From: [Flexibacter] sp. ATCC 35208
GTDB taxonomy: Bacteria > Bacteroidota > Bacteroidia > Chitinophagales > Chitinophagaceae
Assembly (NCBI RefSeq): GCF_001975825.1
Contig: NZ_MTKN01000001.1
Span: forward strand, 93,559-157,558
Direction of reading: 5' to 3'
DNA length: 64,000 nucleotides
Part shown: one piece after another, positions 16,983-26,662 of the stretch
How positions within the stretch are numbered: the stretch's first letter is position 1
How the letters are laid out: every line of letters starts with the position of its first letter
Notes under the pieces: generated by a model
What the model saw: only the letters and a program-made list of their open reading frames with translations
The model's database searches: none
What the model was told of the DNA's origin: nothing
Position numbers and translations under genes: made by a program

Positions 16983-18728
16983 TTATTTGAACTTCCTCGC
17001 CATCTTTTCTTCCAACACATCCAATGGTACACAACCATCTTTCAACAATTCGTCGTGGAAATCTTTGATATTAAATTTATCTCCCAACTCAGCAGTATAC
17101 TTATTCCTCAATTCGCGGATTTTCATTTCGCCTATTTTATAAGACAAAGCCTGTGCCGGCAACGCCATATAACGTTCAATTTCGGCAATCGCTTCCTGCT
17201 CGCTTGTTGGTTCATAATCAAGCATATACTTGATGGCTTGCTCACGGGTCCATCCTTTATAGTGCAAACCTACATCCACAACGAGTCTGATAGCGCGATG
17301 AATTTCGTCACTTAATCTGCCGAAGTACATGTATGGATCTGTATATATTCCTAACTCTTTTCCCAGGCTTTCGCAGTATAGTGCATAACCTTCCCCATAT
17401 GCGCCGATCCAGTTAAATCTGCGGAATTTAGGCAACGAATCGTTCTCTTGTTGTATAGAGATCTGGAAGTGGTGACCGGGTATTGCTTCGTGCAGAAACA
17501 GGCATTGCATACCAGTGTAACCAAATTCTTTTGCATTCAAAATGGGTACGTAGAATACGCCTGGTCTTGAACCATCAGCAGCACCCTGCATGTATTCCGC
17601 ACTTGCAGAAGCGGCGCGGAAAGCTTCTGTCTGCCTGATTTCGAAAGGTGTTTTGGGCAGGTGACCGTATAGTTCTTTTACCTTTGGCATAATCCTGTCT
17701 TTGATGCTTGCGAAGCTATCGAGGATTTGTTTTGGGGTAGAGAAGATCTTGAATTTTTTGTCGGTTCTGATGTAAGTAAAGAAGGAGGGCAGATCGCCTT
17801 TCCAGCCAGTCTCCGTCATTACCTTTTCCATTTCACCTTTGATGCGGGCTACTTCTTTTTCACCGATGGCAAAGATCTCATCAGGTGTGAAGTTGGTGGT
17901 TGTCCAGTATTTGCTGTAGAGCGCGTACCAGTCTTTACCGTTAGGTAGTGCGCCATAACCGCTGGTAGTGCGTGCTTTGGGCAGGTATTCTTTTTCGATA
18001 AAGTCATGCAGCCGTGCATAAGAAGGCAAAATATACTGTTCGATGCTTGCTTTGTAAGCAGTGGCGAGTGCAGTATCCTTCAGGGTTCTGAGTGGTGCAT
18101 AGAAAACATTGCCGGTATCTTTCTTAGCGATTTCAGCCAGTTGCGGGAGTATTTTTACAACCAGTGTTTTGGGTAATACGACACCTGTTTCCATGCCTTT
18201 GCGCATGTTAGCAATAGCCGTGTCGGCCCATTCAGAGAATGATTTCATGCGTGACATGAAGTGGCGGTAGTCGTCATTCGTTTTGAATGGTTGTGCGCTG
18301 GCGCCGGAGCCTAGTAAAGGGAGCATTAAAGTAAGGCCACTGAATTGATCAAACGGCATGTAATGATCAGGGAATTTCAGGCGCTCTTTGCTCAGGGTGA
18401 GGTCGCGTTGCAACATGAGATAACTGATCAGGTCATTGGGCGTAAGGCCTGCAGTATCTACTCCGTTGAGTGCTGTTAAATAGCTGGTGTAAAAGCTATC
18501 AGTGCGATGACGGAATTGCTCGCTGATGTCAATTTGCAGGAGACTATCATACTGATGTTCTCCATTCATGGTTGCTTCCAGTGGAAACAGTTCCATTCTG
18601 TCATCATAATATTTCTGGACGAGGTGGTGCAGCGAATCGGCGTTATTGCCGGATTTCTTGCCAGGCTGACCACAAGCCATTGCCAGCAGAATCGATGGCA
18701 GTAGGAGATAGTGCTTTTTAAACAGCAT
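16983..18728 (-). CDS. DUF885-family metallopeptidase-like lipoprotein
   Basis: A 581-residue lipoprotein (signal ending LAMAC) of the DUF885 family. The family signature HEAIPGHHFQ, around residues 412-421, has the HExxPGHH pattern that resembles zinc carboxypeptidase and gluzincin sites; a downstream Glu (GEGYALYCESLG) matches the third ligand. Members are periplasmic or membrane-anchored and assumed to cleave peptides, but few have been characterised. It has its own transcription unit; a terminator for the next upstream minus-strand gene lies at 18764. Confidence 0.88.
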   Translation of the reverse strand: MLFKKHYLLLPSILLAMACGQPGKKSGNNADSLHHLVQKYYDDRMELFPLEATMNGEHQYDSLLQIDISEQFRHRTDSFYTSYLTALNGVDTAGLTPNDLISYLMLQRDLTLSKERLKFPDHYMPFDQFSGLTLMLPLLGSGASAQPFKTNDDYRHFMSRMKSFSEWADTAIANMRKGMETGVVLPKTLVVKILPQLAEIAKKDTGNVFYAPLRTLKDTALATAYKASIEQYILPSYARLHDFIEKEYLPKARTTSGYGALPNGKDWYALYSKYWTTTNFTPDEIFAIGEKEVARIKGEMEKVMTETGWKGDLPSFFTYIRTDKKFKIFSTPKQILDSFASIKDRIMPKVKELYGHLPKTPFEIRQTEAFRAASASAEYMQGAADGSRPGVFYVPILNAKEFGYTGMQCLFLHEAIPGHHFQISIQQENDSLPKFRRFNWIGAYGEGYALYCESLGKELGIYTDPYMYFGRLSDEIHRAIRLVVDVGLHYKGWTREQAIKYMLDYEPTSEQEAIAEIERYMALPAQALSYKIGEMKIRELRNKYTAELGDKFNIKDFHDELLKDGCVPLDVLEEKMARKFK

Positions 18729-18763
18729 TGTTAACTTAGATTTTGTTGATGGAAACTGGCGTA

Positions 18764-18796
18764 AAATAAAAAAACACTCCGAAGAATCGGAATGTT
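18764..18796 (-). terminator. Terminator for the DUF1080 gene (minus strand)
   Basis: Stem 18773-18782 / 18787-18796, with one position that pairs as G-U on the minus strand, followed on that strand by a run of about seven T. It isolates the DUF1080 transcript from the DUF885 gene. Confidence 0.75.
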
Positions 18797-18997
18797 TTAT
18801 ATAGAACAGTGAACAATGAAAACTTATTAATACCAGGTATTTATCAGCGTAACTCCATTCATTTTCAAATGCTTGCTGGTTTACTCAATCGTTTAAGCTT
18901 CAGCCTGGTTTCATTTGGAAATTTCCACATTACAGTCGACTCCGGCTTTATATACCCGCTGCAAAATTAGGTTAATAATTAAAAGCAACTTGTTAAC
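18797..18997. other. 3' untranslated stretch of the DUF1080 transcript
   Basis: About 200 nt without any gene between the stop codon and its terminator; nothing else recognised. Confidence 0.4.
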
Positions 18998-20368
18998 CTA
19001 TTTTAAATTTTTGATTTTTATGCTACGAAAGGATACAGTATTACCATGATCCTGGAGGAGGATGTGCCCTTCTGGCCAAAGACCAAAGTTATTCCAATTT
19101 TTGTATTTAGAAATCGCTACGAGGTCTTTAAATTCTTTAGACCCTCTTTCATACTCTACCATCTTTATGCCATTCAGCCAATGTTCCACATGATTATTTG
19201 GATATACAATGACACGGCCATGGTTCCATTCACCGATTTTTCTAAATGCATTCTGGTTAGCATCTTTTTTCCTGGGGATCAGGTCGTACAGAGAAGACAG
19301 GGTTCTGTCTCCATCGCGGCCCAGTTTGGCATCCGGATGACGCTCATCGTCCAGTACCTGGAATTCCAGGCCTATGGCTGATTTCCCTTTGGTATCGTAA
19401 TCTTCTTTTACAAAGTATTTGACACCGCTGTTAGCGCCTTCTGTGAGTTTGAAATCGAACTCGAGATCGAACGCACCGTATTGTTTGTCGGTGATGATGT
19501 CGCCACCGGAACCTTCTTCATCGCCGGTAGACTGGTGGATAGTGAGTAAACCATCTTCCATTGTCCAGCCGGTGGTGGGGAAGTCTTGTTTATTCACTCT
19601 TCTCCATCCTTTCGATGTTTTGCCATCCCATAATAACGCATACCCATTCTTCTGCTCCTGTGGAGACACCGTGTTCGGTACATTATTCACCACATAGATA
19701 TTATCGTAAGGAGAATATTGTGAAGCATCCGGGTTTTCTAATATGCGGATATTGCGCCAGTGGATCTGTTTGCCTTTATCTTCGGGCTTGTAGATCTGGT
19801 GCACCTGCAGGGCGATGAAACCCTTTAGTGTCATATCGTCGATCACATGTGCACAGGCAACGCCATTGATCCATGTTCTGATCTCCGATCCACGGCATTC
19901 TATTCTATATTTATTCCAGTCACTCTTTTTGAACGCCTTTTGCGCACCTGGATTCAGGTCCAGCGGATAGAGCCAACCACGACGAGCTTCATCATATACA
20001 CCACCACTCCATGCTCTGTCGCTGGGGTCTACTTCCATCTGGTAACCATGTACCCGACCATTGTTATAGTCAGGTTTGCTTTCCGAGCGGAATTGAATAC
20101 CATAGTTCATTTCCGCATCGAGCTTGAGTTCCAGCTCTAAAATAAAATCACCGTAGTCTTTTGTGGTAGCAAGAAAAGAATTTGGGCTTCCTGTGACGGA
20201 TGTGCCTACTATTTCATCTTTTTTGGCCTCATAGGTAGCTGTCCCATTTACTTCTTTCCATCCCGTGAGGTCCTTACCATTGTAGAGTGAATGCCATTGA
20301 GCTTTCTTTTGTGCCGTTGCCCAACTACTGAGGAACAGGACACTACAGACCAGTAACGTGTTTTTCAT
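18998..20368 (-). CDS. Tandem DUF1080 (3-keto-disaccharide hydrolase-like) secreted protein
   Basis: A 456-residue exported protein with a Sec signal peptide ([10 protein letters not shown]). It contains two DUF1080 domains of concanavalin-like fold: residues about 25-220 ([45 protein letters not shown]) and about 240-456 ([51 protein letters not shown]). Some DUF1080 proteins hydrolyse 3-keto-disaccharides made by sugar oxidases; other members only bind glycans. The double-domain architecture is common in Bacteroidota. It is divergent from the second SusC gene, with which it shares a 310-nt intergenic region. Confidence 0.85.
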   Translation of the reverse strand: MKNTLLVCSVLFLSSWATAQKKAQWHSLYNGKDLTGWKEVNGTATYEAKKDEIVGTSVTGSPNSFLATTKDYGDFILELELKLDAEMNYGIQFRSESKPDYNNGRVHGYQMEVDPSDRAWSGGVYDEARRGWLYPLDLNPGAQKAFKKSDWNKYRIECRGSEIRTWINGVACAHVIDDMTLKGFIALQVHQIYKPEDKGKQIHWRNIRILENPDASQYSPYDNIYVVNNVPNTVSPQEQKNGYALLWDGKTSKGWRRVNKQDFPTTGWTMEDGLLTIHQSTGDEEGSGGDIITDKQYGAFDLEFDFKLTEGANSGVKYFVKEDYDTKGKSAIGLEFQVLDDERHPDAKLGRDGDRTLSSLYDLIPRKKDANQNAFRKIGEWNHGRVIVYPNNHVEHWLNGIKMVEYERGSKEFKDLVAISKYKNWNNFGLWPEGHILLQDHGNTVSFRSIKIKNLK

Positions 20369-20379
20369 AACATTGAACC

Positions 20380-20391
20380 AAAACTAGTTTT
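20380..20391. promoter_or_regulatory. 12-bp palindrome upstream of the DUF1080 gene
   Basis: AAAACTAGTTTT lies 12 nt before the start codon of the minus-strand DUF1080 gene, in its 5' untranslated region; it could be an operator or just a chance AT-rich palindrome. Confidence 0.25.
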
Positions 20392-20495
20392 AAAAATAAA
20401 TATTAACCTTCATTTATTCAACCGATTGCACCATTTATGTGATGAACGGTAGAAATTCAATTTATCCAAGGAGTACTAACTTGTCTCTAAATTTA

Positions 20496-20509
20496 TGCAA
20501 TCGTTTGCA
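20496..20509. promoter_or_regulatory. LacI-type pseudo-palindrome overlapping the susC promoter
   Basis: TGCAATCGTTTGCA matches the TGCAAnCGnTTGCA pattern of LacI-family operators with one asymmetric position. It covers the proposed -33 element, as expected for a repressor site. No LacI-family gene lies in the window. Confidence 0.4.
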
Positions 20510-20534
20510 ATTTATAACGAATCTACTTAACTTG
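20504..20534 (+). promoter_or_regulatory. Promoter of the second susC
   Basis: TTTG (20504-20507) and TTAACTTG (20527-20534) are 19 nt apart, the same spacing as in the proposed promoter of the first susC. The -7 box deviates at two positions from TAnnTTTG. Confidence 0.4.
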
Positions 20535-20680
20535 TATTGCCCCGACCCGGAATTGTAAGAAAAACCTGGATTAAAATTGAACATAAATAAGCTGTAGTTA
20601 TTACCCGCCGGGAAAAGGAAGGGCTCATTGTATACTCAAAATAAACTAGTACTTATTCTGTTACTCTAAAATTCTACGTA

Positions 20681-23680
20681 ATGAAAAACACGTTATCGAA
20701 AACGGGGGTGATACTCCTGTATCTGCTATTGTTGGGAACCCTGGTACGCGCACAACAGTTGGTGAACCTTTCGGGAAGGGTGACAGCACCAGATGGAACA
20801 CCCGTGATAGGTGCTACTGTAGCTGTGAAAGGCAAATCGACCGGTACTGTCACCGACAACATGGGTGCTTATAAGTTGAAAGTCTCGCCCGGCGCCACAA
20901 TCGTCATCTCATTTATTGGTTATTTGCCACAGGAAATCCCCCTCAACAACCGATCGTCTATTGATGTGATGTTGGCCGAAGACAACAAGAAACTCGAAGA
21001 AGTGGTCGTAGTTGGTTATGGACAGCAAAAGAAGAAAGATGTGACCGGGTCTATTGCTTCGATCAGTAGCAAGGCGATCATGGAAGTACCGGTTACAAAT
21101 GCGCAACAGGCGCTGCAGGGAAGGACCCCTGGTATAGATGTCATTAATAATAGTGCGAAGCCGGGTGATGAGCCGAGAGTACGTGTGCGGGGAACGCGAT
21201 CGCTTTCTGCCGGAAATGATCCTTTGTATGTAGTAGATGGAATTCCTTTTGCAGGGGCGATGAATGATATCAATCCGGCGGATATCATGTCGATGGATAT
21301 TTTGAAAGATGCATCTGCGACTGCTATTTATGGTTCGCGAGGTGCGAATGGAGTGGTGCTGGTGACTACGCGAAAAGGGAAAAGTGGGAATAAACCAGTA
21401 GTGAGTTATGGAGGGTTGTATGGGTATGTGCATGCACTGGGGCGTACGGATATGATGGATGCCCAGCAGTATACCGAAATGAAAAGAGAGGCGTATCGTA
21501 CCACAGGGGCTTATGATGATAGTAACCCGGATGCTTCGGATGCGAAGATATTTAATGCAACAGAGTTGGCGAATATCAAGAGAGGCGTGAATACAGATTG
21601 GCAGAAGTTGTTGATTAGTCCGGGTTGGCAAACGAGGCATTCCCTGGGTGTGAGTGGAGGATCAGATAAAACAAAGTATGCAGTGACGGGTGGATACTTC
21701 AAAGATCAGGGGGTATTGAAATTACAAAGTTATGAGCGCTATAACCTGCATGTGGCAGTGGACCAGGAAATCAGTAAACGTATTACAGTAGGAACTTCGA
21801 TGCTGGCTGCCTATAGTACGCGCAAAGGCAGTAGTTATAATGGTATGGGAGATGCATTGAAAATGTTGCCGATAGCAGATCCTTATGATGCCAATGGACA
21901 TCTCATTACATATCCGACGGGTGATAACCAGCAGCCGAATGCATTGTTGAATTATGTACCAGGCAACAGGGTAGAAAATTTGTATCATCTTCGGTTCTTC
22001 AATAGTCTGTATGGCGAAGTGACCATTCTCGATGGTTTGAAATATCGCCTGAATGTAGGGACAGATTTACAGCAGAATAATTATGGGTTGTTTTTAGGAA
22101 AGAATAGTACAGACCTGCTCATAGGAGGAGGAGATGCGACGGCTACCAAACAAAGCCAGTTTGTTTGGGCGTATACAGTAGAGAATCTGTTGACTTATAA
22201 CAAGACTTTCCGGCAGAAACATAATCTTGGTGTGACGGCATTGTATAGTGTGCAAAGGCAGCGGGAGGATAGTAGTTCAGCATCAGTGAGAGGTATTCCG
22301 GTGGAGTGGCAGCAGTATTATGGATTGGGGCAGGCAGCGAATGTGACGGGGATAGGAAGTAGTTTGGGTACGTGGACGATCCTTTCTTATATGGGTCGTG
22401 TGAATTATGGATATGATGATAGATACCTGGTAACACTCACTTTGCGTGCGGATGGTTCCAGCCGTTTTGCACCGGGACATAAGTGGGGGTATTTTCCTTC
22501 AGTCGCATTGGGTTGGAATATTACGAAAGAGCATTTTATGCAGGGTGCAACATTCTTTGATAATTTGAAATTACGTGCGAGTTATGGTAAGATCGGGAAT
22601 ACGGGGATACCGCCTTATGCCACGCAGGGTTTGTTAGGCAGAACGACTTATTCATTTAATAATAAGGGAACGTTGGGGTATTCGCCCATCTTATTGCGCA
22701 ATCCTAATCTGACGTGGGAGACGACAACATCTTCGAACATTGGGTTGGATTTTAGTGTGCTGAAGGGAAGGATAAGTGGTACGGTGGAAGTGTATCAACA
22801 GAAGACGACAGATTTGTTATTACAGCGATTCCTGCCGTATAGTAATGGGTTTGATTATGTGTTGGAGAATACAGGGGAGACGCAGAATAAAGGGATAGAG
22901 GTAGGAATTTCGACCGTGAATATAGAATCGAAGAGTGGGTTTAGCTGGACTATGGATGTGAACTTTTTTATAAACCGGGAAAAGATATTGGCATTGGGAG
23001 AGGGCAAGACACAGGATATAGGGAATGGATGGTTTGTGGGGCAGCCAACCTATGTATATTACGATTATAAGAAGGTGGGCATCTGGCAGACGGAAGCTGC
23101 GGCACAGGTGTATACACAGCATCAGGGAGAGATACAGTTGGCCGATGTGAATAATGACAAGGTATTGAATGATAAGGATAGGGTGATCTTAGGATCATCG
23201 CAGCCGAAGTGGTCTGGAGGTATGACGCAGCGGTTTAGTTATAAAGGATTTGATTTGTCGATAGTAGCGTTTGCGAGAATGGGGAGTATGATCAAGAGTG
23301 ATTTTTATGCGACCTATAATACATTGTTTGGAAGGTATAATAACCTGGATGTGAATTACTTTACGCCTGCACATCCATCGAATGAATTTCCACGTCCGAA
23401 TTCAAACCAGGAGCGGCCTAATAACTATAATACGTTGAGTTATTTTGATGGATCTTATTTCAAGATTAGAAATATAGGATTGGGGTATGCGTTGCCAAAG
23501 AAGGTGATGGATAGGTGGCAGATGGAGTCGTTAAGATTTTCATTGGATGTGAAGCAGCCGTTGATACTGGCGCCATACAGGCAGAAGTGGAAGGGGATAG
23601 ATCCGGAGGATGTGAATTTGATTGGTATAGATGCGCCGGCAACGTGGATGTTGCAATTTGGCGTAAACGCAACGTTTTAA
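20681..23680 (+). CDS. SusC/RagA-family TonB-dependent outer membrane receptor (second pair)
   Basis: A 999-residue receptor: signal peptide (ILLYLLLLGTLVRAQ), carboxypeptidase-like domain (LSGRVTAPDGTPVIGATV), TonB-box region (LEEVVVVGYGQQKKKDVTG), plug with VRVRGTRSL, YVVDGIPF and DASATAIYGSRGANGV, and a C-terminal barrel ending NATF. It should import an unknown oligomer together with the SusD-like protein encoded 20 nt downstream. No STN domain, so it is probably not wired to an ECF sigma/FecR pair. The coding strand becomes markedly poorer in C towards the 3' end. A divergent DUF1080 gene suggests a glycan or oxidised-sugar substrate (inference). Confidence 0.93.
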   Translation: MKNTLSKTGVILLYLLLLGTLVRAQQLVNLSGRVTAPDGTPVIGATVAVKGKSTGTVTDNMGAYKLKVSPGATIVISFIGYLPQEIPLNNRSSIDVMLAEDNKKLEEVVVVGYGQQKKKDVTGSIASISSKAIMEVPVTNAQQALQGRTPGIDVINNSAKPGDEPRVRVRGTRSLSAGNDPLYVVDGIPFAGAMNDINPADIMSMDILKDASATAIYGSRGANGVVLVTTRKGKSGNKPVVSYGGLYGYVHALGRTDMMDAQQYTEMKREAYRTTGAYDDSNPDASDAKIFNATELANIKRGVNTDWQKLLISPGWQTRHSLGVSGGSDKTKYAVTGGYFKDQGVLKLQSYERYNLHVAVDQEISKRITVGTSMLAAYSTRKGSSYNGMGDALKMLPIADPYDANGHLITYPTGDNQQPNALLNYVPGNRVENLYHLRFFNSLYGEVTILDGLKYRLNVGTDLQQNNYGLFLGKNSTDLLIGGGDATATKQSQFVWAYTVENLLTYNKTFRQKHNLGVTALYSVQRQREDSSSASVRGIPVEWQQYYGLGQAANVTGIGSSLGTWTILSYMGRVNYGYDDRYLVTLTLRADGSSRFAPGHKWGYFPSVALGWNITKEHFMQGATFFDNLKLRASYGKIGNTGIPPYATQGLLGRTTYSFNNKGTLGYSPILLRNPNLTWETTTSSNIGLDFSVLKGRISGTVEVYQQKTTDLLLQRFLPYSNGFDYVLENTGETQNKGIEVGISTVNIESKSGFSWTMDVNFFINREKILALGEGKTQDIGNGWFVGQPTYVYYDYKKVGIWQTEAAAQVYTQHQGEIQLADVNNDKVLNDKDRVILGSSQPKWSGGMTQRFSYKGFDLSIVAFARMGSMIKSDFYATYNTLFGRYNNLDVNYFTPAHPSNEFPRPNSNQERPNNYNTLSYFDGSYFKIRNIGLGYALPKKVMDRWQMESLRFSLDVKQPLILAPYRQKWKGIDPEDVNLIGIDAPATWMLQFGVNATF

Positions 23681-23700
23681 TTTCTTAAATTATTTTGATC

Positions 23701-25305
23701 ATGAAAAAGTACTTATTCTTAATATTCATAGTGGTGGTATCGTGTAATAAGATGTTGGATGAGGATGTGGTGACGAATGTGACGGATGATTTTTATAATA
23801 CGCCGGGAGGGTTTTCGACGGCGGTGAGTGGTAGTTATGCGGGTTTGAGAAATTTTTATAGTACAGAGCGGGGGATGACGGTGAGTGTGTTTGGAACGGA
23901 TACGTATACGAATGGGTCGGATGGGGATTTTAAGTTTGTGAATCAGTATACGTCGCAGTTGAATCCCAGTTATGCGCATTTGAAGGAGATCTGGAATGGG
24001 TTTTATCAGGCGATCAATGTGTGTAATGTGGTGACGACGAGGGCGGATGCGATACCGGGACTTGATTCGGCAGTTAAGCTATCGGGAGTGGCGCAGGCGC
24101 GGTTTTGCAGGGCGAATTATTATTTTATATTGTTGCAGTTGTTTGGTGATGTGCCGTTGAATTTGAAAGAGAATACTTCGATTGTGACGGAGGCGCATCG
24201 TGATCCGGTGGCTGCTGTTTATGCATCGGTGATCAGTGATTTGCAATATGCGGCGGCGGTGTTGCCGGTGTCGCAGACAGATTGGGGGAGGGCTACGAAG
24301 CCGGCGGCGGAGCATTTATTGGCGAGGGTGTATTTAACGAGAGCATCTTCTGCTTCGGCGGTGGGTACGGATTATGATAGTGCGGCGGTGTATTCGACAA
24401 GGGTGATATCACAGTATGGATTTCAGTTATTGCCGGATGTGGGGCAGGTATGGGCGCAGGGGAATGAGAAGAATAATGAGACGGTGTTTGCGGTGCAGTA
24501 TGTGAATGATGCGTTGTATAATTCGTCGGATAATAATGCGTGCAGGTTCTTTTTGATGCAGTATGATGTGTTGGCGGGAATGAAGCGGGATTTGGCGAAT
24601 GGGACGCCGTGGAAGCGGTTTAGACCGACGAAGTTTTTGTTGGATACGTTGTATAGGGATCGGGTGAATGATGGGCGGTATGAGAAGTTTTTTACGAGGG
24701 TTTGGTACTGTAATGTTGCTACAGATAAGTTGAAGGTGGGGGATACTTCGGTGTATATGCCTGGGGTGGATGTGACGGATGGGGAGATAGCGGGTAAGAA
24801 GTATTTGTATGTGCCGCCTCGTAATTATACGGAGAAGTTGTATCCATCATTGAATAAGTTTGCGGATGCGTTGCGGCCGGATAATCAGGCGAGTGGTGTG
24901 CGGCCATTTATAGCTTATCGGTTGGCGGAGGATTATTTGATAGCGGCGGAGGCGTATATGAAGAAGGGGGATAATGCGACGGCGGTGGAATATATCAATA
25001 CATTGCGTGTGCGTGCTGCGAAGGTGGGGCCGAGTGATGCGGAGACGGATGTGCATAAGGAGGCGATGAAGATTGGAGAGGGGGATTTGAGTATTGATTT
25101 TATATTGGATGAGCGTGGGAGAGAGTTGGTAGGGGAGCAGATGGGATGGTTTGATTTGGTGAGGACGGGGAAGTTGTTGGAGAGGGTGAGGTTGCATAAT
25201 CCACAGGGCGGGTTGAATATAGTGGAGAAGCATGTGTTAAGGCCGATACCGCAGGATCAGATTGATAGGAGTAGTAATGAGTTTGGGCAGAATGCGGGGT
25301 ATTAA
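23701..25305 (+). CDS. SusD/RagB-family nutrient-binding lipoprotein (second pair)
   Basis: About 534 residues. The ATG at 23701 gives the lipoprotein signal MKKYLFLIFIVVVSCNK with lipid attachment at Cys 15; a TTG two codons upstream is not needed. SusD hallmarks are FYNTPGGFSTAVSG, the TPR helices (ARFCRANYYFILLQLFGDVPL), and the C-terminal ERGRELVGEQMGWFDLVRTGKLLERV segment, ending NAGY. Its coding strand is extremely rich in G and T and poor in C, unlike the 5' half of its susC partner. Confidence 0.92.
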   Translation: MKKYLFLIFIVVVSCNKMLDEDVVTNVTDDFYNTPGGFSTAVSGSYAGLRNFYSTERGMTVSVFGTDTYTNGSDGDFKFVNQYTSQLNPSYAHLKEIWNGFYQAINVCNVVTTRADAIPGLDSAVKLSGVAQARFCRANYYFILLQLFGDVPLNLKENTSIVTEAHRDPVAAVYASVISDLQYAAAVLPVSQTDWGRATKPAAEHLLARVYLTRASSASAVGTDYDSAAVYSTRVISQYGFQLLPDVGQVWAQGNEKNNETVFAVQYVNDALYNSSDNNACRFFLMQYDVLAGMKRDLANGTPWKRFRPTKFLLDTLYRDRVNDGRYEKFFTRVWYCNVATDKLKVGDTSVYMPGVDVTDGEIAGKKYLYVPPRNYTEKLYPSLNKFADALRPDNQASGVRPFIAYRLAEDYLIAAEAYMKKGDNATAVEYINTLRVRAAKVGPSDAETDVHKEAMKIGEGDLSIDFILDERGRELVGEQMGWFDLVRTGKLLERVRLHNPQGGLNIVEKHVLRPIPQDQIDRSSNEFGQNAGY

Positions 25306-25314
25306 AGTTGTGAG

Positions 25315-25349
25315 TATAAATTGTGCGGTCAGTGACCGCACAATTTATA
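25315..25349. repeat. 35-bp perfect palindrome at the end of susD and of the DUF1016 remnant
   Basis: Arms of 17 nt (25315-25331 and 25333-25349) flank a single G. The stop codon of the truncated DUF1016 gene lies inside the palindrome, ten nt after the susD stop on the other strand. It can act as a bidirectional terminator for these convergent genes; it shares its AAATTGTGC flank with the palindrome at 25378. Confidence 0.75.
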
Positions 25350-25691
25350 TTGTGTTGTGATATTAGTTGTTTGGTTAAATTGTGCAGACACTGTCTGCAT
25401 AATTATATCAGATTGATTATCATCAGATAATGACGGTGTATAGGCCTCGTAAAACAGCTTCATGTTGTACAGATTTCTACGAGTGAAGCCTTTCAGATCC
25501 GGATGATGTTTTTCAATATGATCTGCTAGTTCAGTTACTGTTTTGTTACCCCAAATAGCATTTTCAACTTTATTACTTATATACGCCCCTACCTGCCAGT
25601 AAATATTGATCAATTCAATATTAACTTGCTTGATGGCGTTGCTTCTTGCCTGTTTTAAAAGCAAGATGACTTCATCAAAACGTGTCTCCAT
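25329..25691 (-). pseudogene. Truncated DUF1016 (YhcG N-terminal domain) gene
   Basis: A 120-residue frame whose sequence (LLKQARSNAIKQVNIELI, then YWQVGAYISNKVENAIWG, then GFTRRNLYNMKLFYEAY) is the helical N-terminal domain of YhcG/DUF1016 proteins. Full-length members have about 340-370 residues with a C-terminal PD-(D/E)XK nuclease domain; here the frame stops right after QTVSAQF, where intact homologues continue into the linker to the nuclease. The last part is encoded by two near-perfect palindromes (25378-25404 and 25315-25349). It is most likely a remnant left after deletion or insertion, although N-domain-only copies are frequent in Bacteroidota and may be functional. Confidence 0.6.
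25378..25404. repeat. Second palindrome inside the DUF1016 remnant
   Basis: Thirteen-nt arms (25378-25390, 25392-25404) around one C, a single G-T mismatch. It encodes the QTVSAQF end of the DUF1016 N-domain and resembles the palindrome at 25315 in its outer arms (AATTGTGC). Confidence 0.65.
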
Positions 25692-25805
25692 AAAAATGAT
25701 TTTACTTGTTGTTTATTAGTCGCTTTAGGTGGGGAAAAGTTGCAGTTGTGCATAAAAAGATTTATTCACTATCTTTAATCTCACCCTTAAAAACCCCCTT
25801 CTCTC

Positions 25806-26387
25806 ATGGCTCAAAAAAACATCCTTTTCCTCACCGGAGACTATGCAGAAGATTACGAAACCATGGTACCATTTCAAATGTTACTGATGGTTGGTCATAA
25901 CGTACATGCAGTATGTCCTGATAAATCGGCAGGGGATAAAGTCATCACCGCCATCCACGATTTTGAAGGTGATCAGACGTATAGTGAAAAACGTGGTCAC
26001 AACTTTATCCTGAATGCTTCTTTTTCGGATGCAAAACCTGATAAATACGATGCATTGGTGATTGCAGGTGGAAGAGCACCAGAATATTTAAGACTCGATG
26101 CACGTGTAATAGAACTGGTAAAACATTTTGCGCATGCAGATAAGCCGATTGCTGCGATTTGTCATGGTATACAGATATTGACAGTGGCGGATGTGGTGAG
26201 AGGCAGGACATTGACAGCTTATCCGGCAGTAGGGCCAGAAGTGACAATTGCCGGTGGGCATTATGCTGCTGTGAATGTAGATGAGGCGGTGACGGATGGG
26301 AATTTAGTGACGGCACCTGCATGGCCGGCGCATCCACAATGGATAGCTGCTTTTTTGAAGGTGTTGGGAACGGAGATTAAATTATGA
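25806..26387 (+). CDS. DJ-1/PfpI-family protein
   Basis: A 193-residue cytosolic protein of the class I glutamine amidotransferase-like DJ-1/PfpI superfamily. The nucleophile elbow AAICHGIQ places Cys 119 next to His 120, with acidic partner Glu 15 or Glu 18 in GDYAEDYE; the strand [15 protein letters not shown] is characteristic. Members include proteases, deglycase-like and stress proteins, so the activity is open. It is monocistronic, preceded by the remnant DUF1016 gene on the other strand and followed by an AT-rich 8-bp repeat array. Confidence 0.88.
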   Translation: MAQKNILFLTGDYAEDYETMVPFQMLLMVGHNVHAVCPDKSAGDKVITAIHDFEGDQTYSEKRGHNFILNASFSDAKPDKYDALVIAGGRAPEYLRLDARVIELVKHFAHADKPIAAICHGIQILTVADVVRGRTLTAYPAVGPEVTIAGGHYAAVNVDEAVTDGNLVTAPAWPAHPQWIAAFLKVLGTEIKL

Positions 26388-26424
26388 GTTGGTATGCTTT
26401 TAGGTTTTTAGCGTTTTTTGAAGA

Positions 26425-26536
26425 TTTTAAAGGTTTAAAGGTTTAGTGGTTTAAAGATTTAGTGATTTAATGGTTTAGTGATTTAATGGTTTAAAGCTTT
26501 AGTGTTATAACGTTTTAAAGTTTTAGTATTTTATCA
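26425..26536. repeat. 8-bp tandem repeat array (NTTTARWG)
   Basis: About fourteen contiguous 8-bp units such as GTTTAAAG, GTTTAGTG, ATTTAATG and ATTTAGTG run without phase change from 26425 to 26536 and fade into irregular T/A-rich sequence up to 26582. Non-coding; it lies between the DJ-1 stop and its terminator. Confidence 0.85.
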
Positions 26537-26582
26537 TCTTTTTTAAGTTTTAATGTTTTTAAAGCTTTAAAAGTTTTTAAAG

Positions 26583-26614
26583 AAAAGGCCTTTGCTCATG
26601 CGAAGGCCTTTTTA
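26583..26614 (+). terminator. Terminator after the 8-bp repeat array
   Basis: Thirteen-bp stem (26583-26595 with 26600-26612, one G-U) and TCAT loop, ending in T residues. Confidence 0.8.
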
Positions 26615-26636
26615 CGCATAATTCAATGATATTTAT

Positions 26637-26644
26637 TATTTTTG
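26637..26644 (+). promoter_or_regulatory. -7 box of the WG-repeat gene
   Basis: TATTTTTG fits TAnnTTTG exactly and lies 19 nt before the ATG at 26663. It excludes the alternative upstream start at 26642, which would begin inside the promoter box. Confidence 0.5.
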
Positions 26645-26662
26645 GTATACAATCCTTTTCCT

